Shown: in pieces, positions 42,666-51,668 of the stretch
Layout of the letters: each line of letters begins with the position of its first letter
Position numbering within the stretch: position 1 is the first letter of the stretch
Source: Streptomyces sp. NBC_01241
GTDB taxonomy: Bacteria > Actinomycetota > Actinomycetes > Streptomycetales > Streptomycetaceae
Length of the DNA stretch: 64,000 nucleotides
Reading direction: 5' to 3'
Assembly: GCF_041435435.1 (NCBI RefSeq)
Contig: NZ_CP108494.1
Span: 4,126,501 to 4,190,500 of the forward strand
The notes under the pieces: generated by a model
Told to the model about the DNA's origin: nothing
Seen by the model: the letters and a program-made list of their open reading frames with translations, nothing else
Databases searched by the model: none
Translations under genes and position numbers: made by a program

Positions 42666-43832
42666 ATGCGGAAGGCGCGGAGGATTGCCCTCTCGCCCGA
42701 CGGACCGGTGGTGGCCGCGGTGGCACTGGGGCTGCTCGCGGCCGTGGAGAGCGCCGGCCGCGCCGGCGCCGGGCAGCCGGATCTTCCGCTCACGCTGCCG
42801 CTCGCCATACTGCTCGGCCTGTGCACCACGCTGCCGCTGGCGCTTCTGCGCGTCCACCCGGCCGCCGCGGCCACCGCCGTCACCGCGGCGAGTCTCCTGG
42901 CACTCGCGGGCTACCGGGACCTGACCCTCGCCGGGCTCGTCGCCCAGTTGCTCGCCCTGCACCGCCTCGGCAACCGCGGCTCCCGCCGCCTGGCCGTGCT
43001 CCTCGTGGTGCCGTACGTCGCGGTGGCGCTCACCGACCCCGACGACACGGTCCTGCGCGTGTACGCGGTGACGGCCGCCGTACTCTCGGCGGCGGCCGTC
43101 GCGGACGGCATCGGCCGCCGCACCCGGGCCGAAGCGGTGGCCCGCGACGCCACCGAACGGGCCATCGCGGACACGCTCCTCGAACACGTGGCGCGCGGCG
43201 AACGGGCCCGCATCGCCCGCGAGCTCCACGATGTCGTCGCCCACCACATCTCGGTGATCTCCGTCCAGGCGGAGACGGCCCGCCTCACCACCCCGGGCAT
43301 GCCCGAGGCCGGGGCGAAACGGCTGCGGGACATCGGCGACACGGCACGCACCGCACTGACGGAGATGCGACGACTGCTCGGCGTACTGCGCGAGGACGCG
43401 GGCACACCACCGGTCACCCGGAAGCCCCAACCCGGCCTCACCCAGCTCAACGAGCTGCTGGACGAGGCCCGTGAGGTCGGCGGTGCGGGCGCCCGGCTGA
43501 TCGTCAGCGGCCCCGTGAGCCCGCTCGACCCGGGCATCGAGCTCACCACGTACCGGATCGTCCAGGAAGCCCTCACCAACGCCCGTAGACATGCCCCCGG
43601 CGCGGCCGTGGACGTCGAGCTGCGCTACGCCCCGCAGGCCCTGGACCTGCGCATCAGGGACAACGGCCCGGGACCGGACCGCTCCGGCTCCGGCGCCCGG
43701 GGCCATGGCCTGCTCGGTATGCGCGAGCGCGTCGCGGCGGTCGGCGGCGAACTGCGCACGGGCCCGGCACCGGGCGGCGGCTTCCTCGTCGAAGCACGGC
43801 TCCCCGTCGACACGAAGGAGGCCCTGCGGTGA
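42666..43832 (+). CDS. NarL-type sensor histidine kinase
   Basis: A 388-residue kinase with four or five N-terminal membrane segments (~10-150). The HisKA_3 dimerisation region holds the phospho-His in RIARELHDVVAHHISVISVQAE. HATPase_c follows: VQEALTNARRHAPG (N-box), RDNGPGP, ARGHGLLGMRERVAAVGG. Starts at 42633, 42651 or 42666 are possible; only 42666 has an RBS-like AAGGA, closely spaced. It overlaps its response regulator by GTGA. The divergent permease may be its target. Confidence 0.9.
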   Translation: MRKARRIALSPDGPVVAAVALGLLAAVESAGRAGAGQPDLPLTLPLAILLGLCTTLPLALLRVHPAAAATAVTAASLLALAGYRDLTLAGLVAQLLALHRLGNRGSRRLAVLLVVPYVAVALTDPDDTVLRVYAVTAAVLSAAAVADGIGRRTRAEAVARDATERAIADTLLEHVARGERARIARELHDVVAHHISVISVQAETARLTTPGMPEAGAKRLRDIGDTARTALTEMRRLLGVLREDAGTPPVTRKPQPGLTQLNELLDEAREVGGAGARLIVSGPVSPLDPGIELTTYRIVQEALTNARRHAPGAAVDVELRYAPQALDLRIRDNGPGPDRSGSGARGHGLLGMRERVAAVGGELRTGPAPGGGFLVEARLPVDTKEALR

Positions 43833-44521
43833 CCGCGACGACCACCCGGATCGTCGTCGTGGACGACCACGAGGTGGTGCGCGCCGGATTCGCCGGACTC
43901 CTGGACACCCAGCCGGACTTCATGGTGGTCGGGACGGCGTCCGACGGCGCGGAGGCGGTACGCGTCTGCGCGGAACAGCGCCCCGACGTCGTGCTGATGG
44001 ACGTCCGGATGCCGGGCACGGACGGCATCGAGGCCACCGCGCGGATCAGGGCCGCCGCCCCGGACGGCGGCGGCCCGCGCATTCTCGTCCTCACCACGTT
44101 CGACCTGGACGAGCATGTCTACGACGCGCTGGCCGCCGGGGCGGGCGGCTTCCTGCTGAAGGACGTCACCGCGGAGCGTCTGTTCGACGCGGTACGCGTG
44201 GTCGCCGCGGGCGAGGCCCTGCTCGCGCCCACCGTCACCCGTCGCCTCATCGGCGAATTCGCCCGCATGCGCCGCACGGCCCCGGCCCCGGCCTCGCCGA
44301 CCGCCCCGCTCACGGCGCTCACCCCGCGTGAGACGGAGGTACTGCGCCTGATCGCCGAGGGCCTGTCCAATCCGGAGATCGCGGCCCGGCTGAGCGTCAG
44401 CGAGGAGACGGTCAAGACCCATGTCAGCCGCATCCTGAACAAACTCGGTCTGCGGGACCGCACCCAGGCGGTGGTCGCGGCGTACGAATCCGGTCTGGTG
44501 GTGCCGCGGACCGGGAGATGA
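43829..44521 (+). CDS. LuxR/NarL-family response regulator
   Basis: A 230-residue regulator. The receiver domain has the acidic pair DDHEVV, phosphoacceptor Asp in VVLMDVRMPGTDG, the Thr in LVLTTFD, and the Lys in GFLLKDVTAE. The LuxR HTH is LTPRETEVLRLIAEGLSN, PEIAARLSVSEETVKTHVSRILNKLGL. GTG 43829 overlaps the kinase stop, so they are translated together. Confidence 0.94.
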   Translation: MTATTTRIVVVDDHEVVRAGFAGLLDTQPDFMVVGTASDGAEAVRVCAEQRPDVVLMDVRMPGTDGIEATARIRAAAPDGGGPRILVLTTFDLDEHVYDALAAGAGGFLLKDVTAERLFDAVRVVAAGEALLAPTVTRRLIGEFARMRRTAPAPASPTAPLTALTPRETEVLRLIAEGLSNPEIAARLSVSEETVKTHVSRILNKLGLRDRTQAVVAAYESGLVVPRTGR

Positions 44522-44553
44522 GCCGGGGCACGGACGCGTGGCCCCGGACCACG

Positions 44554-45351
44554 TCAGGACACCGGAGACGTCCTGGGCATCTCGCCCTCGGTCGTGTTGA
44601 CGTCGATCACGGAGAACGGCGCGCCCTGCGGATCCGTCAGCGCGGCGAAGCGGCCGAAAGGAATGGTCATCGGGCCGAACCGCAGGACCGCGCCGCGCTC
44701 GGTGGCCTTCGCGACGGCCGCGTCGCAGTCCGGGACGGTGAAGTACACATTCATGTACGGCGGCACCTCGGGCGGGAATTCGTCGCCCATCTTCATCCGC
44801 CCCATGACCGTCTTGTCGCCGAGGTTGAACAACCTGAAGTCGACGTGCTCGTCCTCCATCTTCACCACGCTGTACGGGAAGACGGCGGGGAAGAACGCAT
44901 CGGACTTCTCGGGCTCCCGGGTGAACACCTCGGCCCAGCAGTACGCACCGGGCACGCCCTGCGCCTCGAAGCCCTCATGGGCGCCCGCCTGCCACACGCC
45001 GAAGGTGACACCGCTGGGATCGCGGGCCAGCAGCATCGTGCCGAACTCGCCGACCTCCATGGGGTCCATCAGCGTCTCGCCGCCGTTCTCACGGATCTTC
45101 GCGGCGGTGGCGGCGGCGTCCGGCGAGGCGAGGTAGAGACACCAGGACGGCTGCCCCTCCTGGCCCGGCATCGGGGGCACGACGGCGGCGACCGCCTTGC
45201 CGTCGGCGTACGCCTGCGTGTAGTCGCCGAACTCCGTCGAGGACTCGCCGAACGTCCAGCCCAGCACATCACCGTAGAAGCTCTTCGCGCCGTCGAGATC
45301 GGGGAACATCGCATCGGCCCAGCACGGGGTGCCCTCCGGTTGTACAGCCAT
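44554..45351 (-). CDS. VOC family protein with two glyoxalase-like domains
   Basis: A 265-residue protein with tandem VOC modules: CWADAMFPDLDGAKSFYGDVLGWTF (~9-120) and CWAEVFTREPEKSDAFFPAVFPYSV (~137-255). Such two-module proteins bind a metal or ligand; some give glyphosate, bleomycin or aromatic-compound resistance. No specific function can be read. GGAG precedes ATG 45351. Convergent with the response regulator gene. Confidence 0.88.
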   Translation of the reverse strand: MAVQPEGTPCWADAMFPDLDGAKSFYGDVLGWTFGESSTEFGDYTQAYADGKAVAAVVPPMPGQEGQPSWCLYLASPDAAATAAKIRENGGETLMDPMEVGEFGTMLLARDPSGVTFGVWQAGAHEGFEAQGVPGAYCWAEVFTREPEKSDAFFPAVFPYSVVKMEDEHVDFRLFNLGDKTVMGRMKMGDEFPPEVPPYMNVYFTVPDCDAAVAKATERGAVLRFGPMTIPFGRFAALTDPQGAPFSVIDVNTTEGEMPRTSPVS

Positions 45352-45660
45352 GACGTCGACTCCTTCGTCTTCTGCGTACTCGCGCGTACGCGCGCTCGGC
45401 GGGTGGTACGGCCTTTCACGCTAGCCAGCCCACCGATTCCCCGCGCGCCGGACGCGAGCCGCCACACCGACGGCGTAGCGGTACGGATGCGAACGGGTGG
45501 AGCCGGGGAAGGCCGCTCGTGGCCCACCGCGACCGGCCCGCCTCGGCGTCCGGTGCGAGGCCCGTGACGACGCCCTTTAAGATCCACTTCTGTTGGCGAG
45601 TGGCAACGAGCGGCAACCGGCCTGCGGGGACCGTACTTCTGCGAGGAAACGAATCACACC
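45352..45660. other. Intergenic region between divergent VOC and ion-channel genes
   Basis: About 310 bases. I see no hairpin, gene or clear promoter pair. There is a small direct repeat, AGTGGCAACG / AGCGGCAACC, near 45599-45618, in front of the channel gene. Confidence 0.4.
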
Positions 45661-46611
45661 ATGTCCGAACAGGTCGCCGCTCACTTACGGCGTGAGATCG
45701 CCGTACGCAGCCGTCGGATCCTGGACTCCTCGGCCTTCGACGGCATCGTGTTCTGCCTCATCGTGACCAACGCGGCGCTGCTGGGAGTCGAGACGTACAG
45801 CGGCGTCGTGCAGCAGTGGCACGACGTCCTCAAGGTCGCGGAGCACGCCTTCCTCGCCGCGTTCACCGCGGAGATCCTGCTCCGCGCCGCCGCTCACGCC
45901 GACCGGCCCCGGGACTTCTTCCGCGACCCCTGGAACGTGTTCGACGTACTCGTCGTCGCGCTGGCCTTCCTGCCGTTCGCCCGCGAGAACGCGACGGTGC
46001 TCAGGCTCCTGCGGCTGGCCCGGGTGCTGCGCGCCGCGAGGTTCCTGCCCCAGCTGCGCATCGTGATCGTCGCGGTGGGCAAGAGCCTCCCCGGCACGCT
46101 GAGCTTCCTGCTCGTCGGGGCGCTCCTGCTCTACGTGTACGCCATGGTCGGCTGGGTCTTCTTCGCCGGCGACAATCCCGAGCGCTTCGGCTCGCTCGGC
46201 CGAGCCGCGCTCACCCTCTTCCTCCTCATCACCCTCGACGGCCTCGGTGACGCGGTCCGCGCGGCCCTGGAGATCTCCCGCTGGACGATCCTCTACTTCG
46301 CGTCGTTCGTCCTGCTCGGTTCCTTCCTGCTCGTCAACCTCCTCATCGGCGTCGTCATCAACTCCCTCGAAGAGGCACGCGAGCTGGAGAAGGAACGCGA
46401 GCTGGAAGAGAGCGCCCGGGACGCGACGCCCCCGGGACCCCGGCTGCCTCCCGCCGACACGGCCGAAGCGCTCCGGGCGCAGATCGACGCAGCTCGCCGG
46501 GCCCTGGACTCCATCGAGGCGGACCTCGCGGAGACCCGGCACTCGTGCGGCTGCCGAGGCGCGGGGGACGGAGAAGGGGAACCCGTGGCGGTCGGGGAGC
46601 CCGGTACGTAG
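45661..46611 (+). CDS. Voltage-gated-type ion channel (single six-helix domain)
   Basis: A 316-residue protein with one S1-S6 unit: S1 FDGIVFCLIVTNAALLGV, an S4 voltage sensor with Arg every third residue (LRLLRLARVLRAARFLP), pore helix and filter TLFLLITLDGLGDAV, and S6 ILYFASFVLLGSFLLVNLLIGVVINSLEEA. A coiled-coil tail (~245-300) follows, as in NaChBac. The filter differs from the Na-channel TLESWAS: Asp replaces Glu and the Trp is missing, so selectivity is unclear. The ATG at 45661 starts a compact cytosolic leader; no strong RBS. Confidence 0.87.
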   Translation: MSEQVAAHLRREIAVRSRRILDSSAFDGIVFCLIVTNAALLGVETYSGVVQQWHDVLKVAEHAFLAAFTAEILLRAAAHADRPRDFFRDPWNVFDVLVVALAFLPFARENATVLRLLRLARVLRAARFLPQLRIVIVAVGKSLPGTLSFLLVGALLLYVYAMVGWVFFAGDNPERFGSLGRAALTLFLLITLDGLGDAVRAALEISRWTILYFASFVLLGSFLLVNLLIGVVINSLEEARELEKERELEESARDATPPGPRLPPADTAEALRAQIDAARRALDSIEADLAETRHSCGCRGAGDGEGEPVAVGEPGT

Positions 46612-46708
46612 GCCGGTCCTCGCCCTCGCGTCGCCGTCCGATGGCGCGAAATCCCGTTCGCGTGGCGGCACATGGAGAAGAGGCGGCACGGTGGCGAAGT
46701 CATCACAT

Positions 46709-46732
46709 TCTGTGCGTCACTGTGCGCACAGA
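46709..46732. terminator. Possible weak terminator
   Basis: TCTGTGCG (46709-46716) pairs with CGCACAGA (46725-46732), with an 8-base loop, between the convergent channel and CAP genes. Confidence 0.45.
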
Positions 46733-46795
46733 GCAGCCCCGGCGGTGCACCAACACCATCCGAGGGCCTCACCCGGCCGTGGCCGAGCGGGTTGT

Positions 46796-47386
46796 TCACC
46801 GGGCCGCTCCGAAGTCCTGCGTCCAGTAGTTGCCGGGCTGGGCGACGCCCACGCCGATCTCCTTGAACGAACAGTCGAGGATGTTGCGCCGGTGACCGGG
46901 GCTGTTCATCCAGCCCGCCACGACGTCCTCGGGGGTGGTGTAGCCGCGGGCGACGTTCTCGCCGTACGCCCTCCAGTCGTAACCGGAGCCCGTGATGCGG
47001 TCGCTCGCGGCCGATCCGTCGGAGCTCGTGTGGGACATGTTGCGGTGGGACGCCATGTCCGCGCTGTGGGCCCGGGCCGCCTTCGTCAGCTTCGCGCTCT
47101 TGGCCAGCGGCGAGCACCCGGCCTCGGCGCGTACGCGGTTGACGAGCGTCAGTACGCGGGCGGCGGCACGGGACGCCGGAGCCGCGGGCTCCGAAACGCT
47201 CACGGGTGCGACGGACTTCGGGACGCTCCCCTGTGCGGTGCGGGGCCACCCCGCCCCCACAGCCGGCGTGTCCTGGGGGGTGTAGGCCATGGCGGCGGAG
47301 GGCACACCCACGGCCCCCACGGCGACGACGGTGACGACGGCGGCGGTGATCTTCCGGTGGGACGTCTTCCTGCGGTGCTTCCTCAT
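46796..47386 (-). CDS. Secreted CAP-domain protein
   Basis: A 196-residue protein. A signal peptide (~1-35; RKHRRKTSHRKITAAVVTVVAVG, cleavage after AMA) precedes a short linker and a CAP/SCP domain (~75-196): LTLVNRVRAEAGCSPLAKSAKL, ARAHSADMASHRNMSHTSSDG, YGENVARGYTTPEDVVAGWMNSPGHRRNIL, EIGVGVA. The two conserved His and the Glu pair of CAP are present. Bacterial CAP proteins bind lipids or glycans; role here unknown. Confidence 0.9.
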   Translation of the reverse strand: MRKHRRKTSHRKITAAVVTVVAVGAVGVPSAAMAYTPQDTPAVGAGWPRTAQGSVPKSVAPVSVSEPAAPASRAAARVLTLVNRVRAEAGCSPLAKSAKLTKAARAHSADMASHRNMSHTSSDGSAASDRITGSGYDWRAYGENVARGYTTPEDVVAGWMNSPGHRRNILDCSFKEIGVGVAQPGNYWTQDFGAAR

Positions 47387-47612
47387 GCGTGACCTCGCTC
47401 AATAGTCGCGGAGCGGCCCCGTACAGCGTCGTTCCTGGACCGGCTTCCGGAACGGGCGGCAAGCGGAAGTACTGCCCGGGTCCGTCCAACCGACAGGTGG
47501 GCGGGAGTGCCTGGCGGGGCGCATGCCGAGGAACGTAGCGCGCGTATACCTGCGCCGAGGCGGACAGACATCACCATGCCGTCCAAGTGGCGGCTACCCA
47601 TCAGTGTTTTGA

Positions 47613-47804
47613 GTGGCAAAAAGCTCGGCGGCCGGTGTCGCCCGCCGGTTGCGCACCCTCCGGCTCCGGCGTCGACGGTGCGGAGCGGACGGTCCGGCCT
47701 CGCACGCGTACCGCGTCCGAGTCCTCGTCCACGCCCAGTGCCACGCGAGCACGGACCACCAACCCGGCACCCACCACGTCCTCGACCGCCTCGCCGAGGG
47801 CTAA
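47613..47804 (+). CDS. Small hypothetical protein
   Basis: A 63-codon frame from GTG 47613. Its second half (HAYRVRVLVHAQCHASTDHQ, HHVLDRLAEG) has codon use like real genes, while the first half is Arg-rich. It overlaps the enoyl-CoA hydratase stop by four bases tail to tail. No RBS is obvious and no family is recognised; it may be the end of a decayed gene. Confidence 0.3.
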   Translation: MAKSSAAGVARRLRTLRLRRRRCGADGPASHAYRVRVLVHAQCHASTDHQPGTHHVLDRLAEG

Positions 47805-48625
47805 CGCACCGGTACGGCCCCCGCGCCCGTCCCCCCGGCGTCGCGGGTCCGGCGGGTCGCGGCCGCGACGGTGGCCATCAGCTCCGCGTCCAGGACGGAC
47901 GAGTCGGCCAGCCGCGTCGCGGCTGCGTACGAGTTGAGCAGGGCCTTCGTGACGCGCAGGGCCGCCTCGGGCCGGCGCACGATGGGCTTGGCCCACGCGT
48001 CGACCGCCGCGTCGAGTTCGTCCTCGGGCACGACGCGCTGGAGGACCGACAGTTCGTACGCCTCCGCCGCCTTGAAGGGACGCCCGGTCAGAATCAGTTC
48101 GCGCACCCGGGCGGCGCCGACCTCGTGGAGCAGGCGCGGCAGCATTCCGCCCCAGGCGGTGGGCAGGCCGAGCGCCAGTTCCGGCAGCCGGAATCCGGCG
48201 GTGTCGGCGCCGACGCGCAGATCACAGGCGAGGGCCAGTGCCATGCCCGCGCCGATCGCCTTGCCCTGGACCCGGGCGATGGTGACGGCCTGGCTGGTGG
48301 TGAGCGCCTCGCAGACGCGGCGGCCCTTCTCGGCCGCGATGCGGATGCCCCGCCCGGTGGGGTCCTCGTCGAGCCAGTCGACGAACTCGTTGCGGTCGCC
48401 GCCCAGCGAGAAGTGCTCGCCGGCCCCGCTGAGCACCACCACCCGGACATCGGGGTCCGGCAGGGTCAGGATCGCCAGCAGATCGTCCAGCATCGCTTCG
48501 GTGACCGCGTTGCCGGTGTCGGGGCTGTTCAGCTCCACGCGCAGGATGCCGCCCTCCCGCGCGGTGCGTATGGGGCTCGGTGCCGCCCGGTACGGCGACA
48601 GGTACTCGGTGAGAGAGAACTTCAT
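47801..48625 (-). CDS. Enoyl-CoA hydratase/isomerase family protein
   Basis: A 274-residue crotonase-fold protein: LRVELNSPDTGNAVTEAMLDDLL, oxyanion-hole residues in HFSLGGDRNEF and ARVQGKAIGAGMALALACDLRVGAD, and LPTAWGGMLPRLLHEVGAARVRELILTG. It acts on acyl-CoA; the exact reaction is open. Its ATG overlaps the P450 stop (ATGA), so it is co-translated with that P450, suggesting a shared small-molecule pathway. Confidence 0.88.
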   Translation of the reverse strand: MKFSLTEYLSPYRAAPSPIRTAREGGILRVELNSPDTGNAVTEAMLDDLLAILTLPDPDVRVVVLSGAGEHFSLGGDRNEFVDWLDEDPTGRGIRIAAEKGRRVCEALTTSQAVTIARVQGKAIGAGMALALACDLRVGADTAGFRLPELALGLPTAWGGMLPRLLHEVGAARVRELILTGRPFKAAEAYELSVLQRVVPEDELDAAVDAWAKPIVRRPEAALRVTKALLNSYAAATRLADSSVLDAELMATVAAATRRTRDAGGTGAGAVPVR

Positions 48626-49878
48626 ATGGCTACATTCATCGAGGTCACACGTCTGAAGACCAGACGGGACGCGTAGTTGGGCGCCGTCACGGCGCGCAGG
48701 GTGGGGAAACGTTTCAGGAGCTGGGCCAGGAGCGTACGTGCCTCCAGGCGGGCGAGAGCCGCGCCCAGGCAGTAGTGCACACCACCCCCGAAGGTGAGGT
48801 TGGTGCCGGTGCGCGTGACGTCGAAGGCGTCCGGGTCCTCGGTGCGCCGGGGGTCGTGGTTGGCGGCGCCGAACACGACGTGGACCATGGTGTCCTTCGC
48901 GATCGGCACGCCCGCCAGGACCGTGTCATCGGCGGCGATCCGCGTGTTGATCTGGATCGGCGGGTCGTAACGGAGAACTTCGTCGACGGCCGCGTCGATG
49001 TAGCCGGGGTTCTCCCGGAGCCACTCCCACCGGCCGGGCTCCGCCAGCAGCAGGCCCACCATGGACGACAGCAGCGTCGCGGTGGTCTCCAGCGAGGCGA
49101 TGGTGACGAACATGGTCAGACGGTAGAGGATCTCGTCCGCCGCCTCGCGGTCGGGCGCCATCGCGTCCCAGGTGTGTATCCAGCCGGTCACGACATCGTT
49201 GCCGGGGTTCGCGCGGCGCTGCTTCACCAACTCGGTGAAGTACGCGCGTAGATGCAGGGTCGCTTCTTCGGATACGGCGAGTTCGCTCTTGGTGGGCAGC
49301 AGCTCCTGGGCGTGCACCTGGTTGTGGGTGATCTCCAGGATGTGGGCGTAGTCCTCGGGCGGGATGCCCAGCCAGGTGCCGATGGTGCTGATCGGGAGCT
49401 GCTCGCTGACCGTACTGACGAAGTCGGCCTCGCCCCAGCGCAGTTTGTCGGCGAGCTCGTCGAGAAGGCGGGTGACGTGCTCCTCGATCTGTGGGGTCAG
49501 CCGCTGGATGGTGGAGCGGTCGAAGAGGTTGCCGAGGCTGCGGCGCTGGCAGGTGTGCTCGGGCGCGTTGAGGCGCGCGAGCGTCTTGGTCATCTCCTGG
49601 GTGGCGATGGCGTCCCACTGCCGGGCGTCCTCCTGGCGTTCCTGCCAGGCGAAGTCCGGCGCCAGCCAGTTGCGACCGCGAAGCACCTCGCTGCACGTGT
49701 CGAAACCGGTGACGAAGTACGCGTCCCAAGGAGCGCGTACGACATCCCCCATGGCTCTCAGTTCCCCCAGAAGGGCGTAGGGATCAGCCTGCCCCTCCGG
49801 TGATTTGAGACGTCGCAAGAGGGAGATGAGGGCACGGCGGTCGACGGCAGGCCGGTCGGTGCCACATATAGCGCTCAC
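48622..49878 (-). CDS. Cytochrome P450 (stand-alone, next to the conservon)
   Basis: A 418-residue P450. Its K-helix EXXR is intact (EVLRYDPP), its I-helix reads ASLETT (the usual Gly is Ser), and its haem loop is FGGGVHYCLGAALARLE with the Cys ligand. GTG 49878 has GAGGA seven bases upstream. It is followed by an overlapping enoyl-CoA hydratase gene, and lies 201 bases after the conservon P450. Class unknown, needs a ferredoxin partner. Cytosolic. Confidence 0.9.
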   Translation of the reverse strand: MSAICGTDRPAVDRRALISLLRRLKSPEGQADPYALLGELRAMGDVVRAPWDAYFVTGFDTCSEVLRGRNWLAPDFAWQERQEDARQWDAIATQEMTKTLARLNAPEHTCQRRSLGNLFDRSTIQRLTPQIEEHVTRLLDELADKLRWGEADFVSTVSEQLPISTIGTWLGIPPEDYAHILEITHNQVHAQELLPTKSELAVSEEATLHLRAYFTELVKQRRANPGNDVVTGWIHTWDAMAPDREAADEILYRLTMFVTIASLETTATLLSSMVGLLLAEPGRWEWLRENPGYIDAAVDEVLRYDPPIQINTRIAADDTVLAGVPIAKDTMVHVVFGAANHDPRRTEDPDAFDVTRTGTNLTFGGGVHYCLGAALARLEARTLLAQLLKRFPTLRAVTAPNYASRLVFRRVTSMNVAI

Positions 49879-50079
49879 GCAGAGTTCCTCGCCTTGGGCT
49901 CATGGTTACGGCCAGAACCTACCCCTCCGCATATATCTGCCAAGCGTCGATCTTTGTTGCCCGCATCACAGGCAAATGTGTCGCTGACCCCTTGTTATAT
50001 GCCGACAGGCCGTCAACTTCCCTTGCTCTCCAGGCGAGTTATGCGTACATGCCGTCCGAATTCCGGTCGCTGGACGGCG

Positions 50080-51480
50080 TCACACCCGGAACACGTCCAG
50101 GAAGGAACTCCACCAGCCCTTCGTCTTCTTCTGCGGCTCGATCTGGTCGTACCGCGCGGCGGGAACCTCCTCAAGAGGGGCGGTACGGGACGAAACAGAC
50201 GGCTGGGGTGCCGTGTTCGCGGCCTTCGCCGCCTGGCGGGCCGGACTCGGGCTGAACCGGACCGGCAGCGATACCAGGGCCCGGTGGAACGGTCCCGGCC
50301 GCCACTCGACCCCGGAGGCCGGAACGGCGAGGGTGAGGTCCGGCACCGAGTTGAGGATCTTCTCGATCGCGGTGAGGGCGATGAGCTGCGCGGGGGACTT
50401 CGCCGGGCAGACGTGCGGACCCGCGCCCCAGGCCAGATGGGCGCCCTTGCTCAGGGTCTGGCGGGCGTCGGTGAGCGCGGGATCGCTGTTCGCTGCGGCG
50501 AAACTGATCAGTACAGGGGAGTCCGCCTTCAGCGTCACGCCGCCGAGGTCGATGTCCTGGACCGGGTAGTGCGTCGCGTAGTTGGCGATCGGCGGGTTGT
50601 TCCAGAGCACGTCGTCGAGGGCGTCCTCGACCAGCAGCCCGGTACCTCGCCGCTGCGAATTCCCGGTGTCATCGGACAGCAGGAGGAGCAGCGCGTTGGC
50701 TATGAGGTTGCGTTCCGGCTCGATGCCCGCGCCCATCAGCATGACGAGCTGGTCCTTGAGCTCCTCGTCCCGCAGGCCCGCCGGGTGCTGGATGAGCCAG
50801 GAGGTGATGTCCTCGCCGGGCTGGCGCCGCTTGAGCGCGACGAGTTCCATCAGGCACTCGGTCAGCTCGGTGTTGGCCCGCAGTACGTCCTCGCCGTCGA
50901 AGATCGCGGACATGCCGCGGGTCAGCCGGTCGCCGATCTCGCCGGGGCAGCCGAAGAGCTGGTTGAACAGCAACAGCGGCAGCAGCTTGGCGTAGTCGCC
51001 CAGCAGGTCGGCGGAGCCGCGTTCGATGAACTGGTCGATGAGGTAGTCGGCGATGCGCTCGACGTCCCGGCTGAGCCGGGTGGTGTTGAGCCGGCCGAGG
51101 CTCTCGGTGACCGCCTTGCGCAGCCGCAGGTGTTCGGTGCCGTCCGTGAACAGGCAGTTGGGCCGGTACGCCATCATGGGCACGACCGGGCTGTCGAGCG
51201 GTACGCGTCCCTCCCGCAGTGCCGCCCACCGCCGCGAGTCCCGGGCGAAGTAGGAGGGGTTCTGCAGGACCCGGAGCGCGGCCTCGTGCTGCACGATGAG
51301 GGTGGCCTCCACGCCGGGGGCCAGCTCGATCGGAGCGGCGAGCCCGTGCGCCCGGAACGCGTCGTACACACGCTGCGGATCGGACGCGAACTCCGGTCCG
51401 TAGAGGGACGTCTGACGCTCACCACGCATCGGGCACCCGGTGGGGGCGCTGTACGGGGTGGCTCCCGGCGACGAGTCCAT
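50080..51480 (-). CDS. Conservon cytochrome P450 lacking EXXR (CYP157-like)
   Basis: A 466-residue P450 ending in a tail ~60 residues longer than usual, Lys/Trp-rich at the end (PQKKTKGWWSSFLDVFRV). The haem loop HLAWGAGPHVCPAKSPAQ keeps the Cys ligand. The K-helix reads LDDVLWNNPP: Asp at 50611-50613 and Trp at 50602-50604 stand where Glu and Arg are expected. The I-helix is AGIEPE, lacking the usual Thr. Loss of EXXR is documented for the streptomycete CYP157 family, encoded in conservons. Fifth gene of this conservon, 188 bases after the GTPase gene. Confidence 0.88.
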   Translation of the reverse strand: MDSSPGATPYSAPTGCPMRGERQTSLYGPEFASDPQRVYDAFRAHGLAAPIELAPGVEATLIVQHEAALRVLQNPSYFARDSRRWAALREGRVPLDSPVVPMMAYRPNCLFTDGTEHLRLRKAVTESLGRLNTTRLSRDVERIADYLIDQFIERGSADLLGDYAKLLPLLLFNQLFGCPGEIGDRLTRGMSAIFDGEDVLRANTELTECLMELVALKRRQPGEDITSWLIQHPAGLRDEELKDQLVMLMGAGIEPERNLIANALLLLLSDDTGNSQRRGTGLLVEDALDDVLWNNPPIANYATHYPVQDIDLGGVTLKADSPVLISFAAANSDPALTDARQTLSKGAHLAWGAGPHVCPAKSPAQLIALTAIEKILNSVPDLTLAVPASGVEWRPGPFHRALVSLPVRFSPSPARQAAKAANTAPQPSVSSRTAPLEEVPAARYDQIEPQKKTKGWWSSFLDVFRV

Positions 51481-51668
51481 GTGTGATTCCTCGGTGTGAT
51501 CGCGGGCCTCGCGGGACCCGGACGGAGAACGGAGAACGGAGATCGGGCCGCCCGCCCCGTTCGTACCGCGGGCGGAGAACGGGGATCGGGCGACCCTTTA
51601 CGTGGGTACCGGCGGCCGGAGAACGGGGGTCGGGCCATCCGTACCGGAAGACGGCGGGCGGAGCAGGG

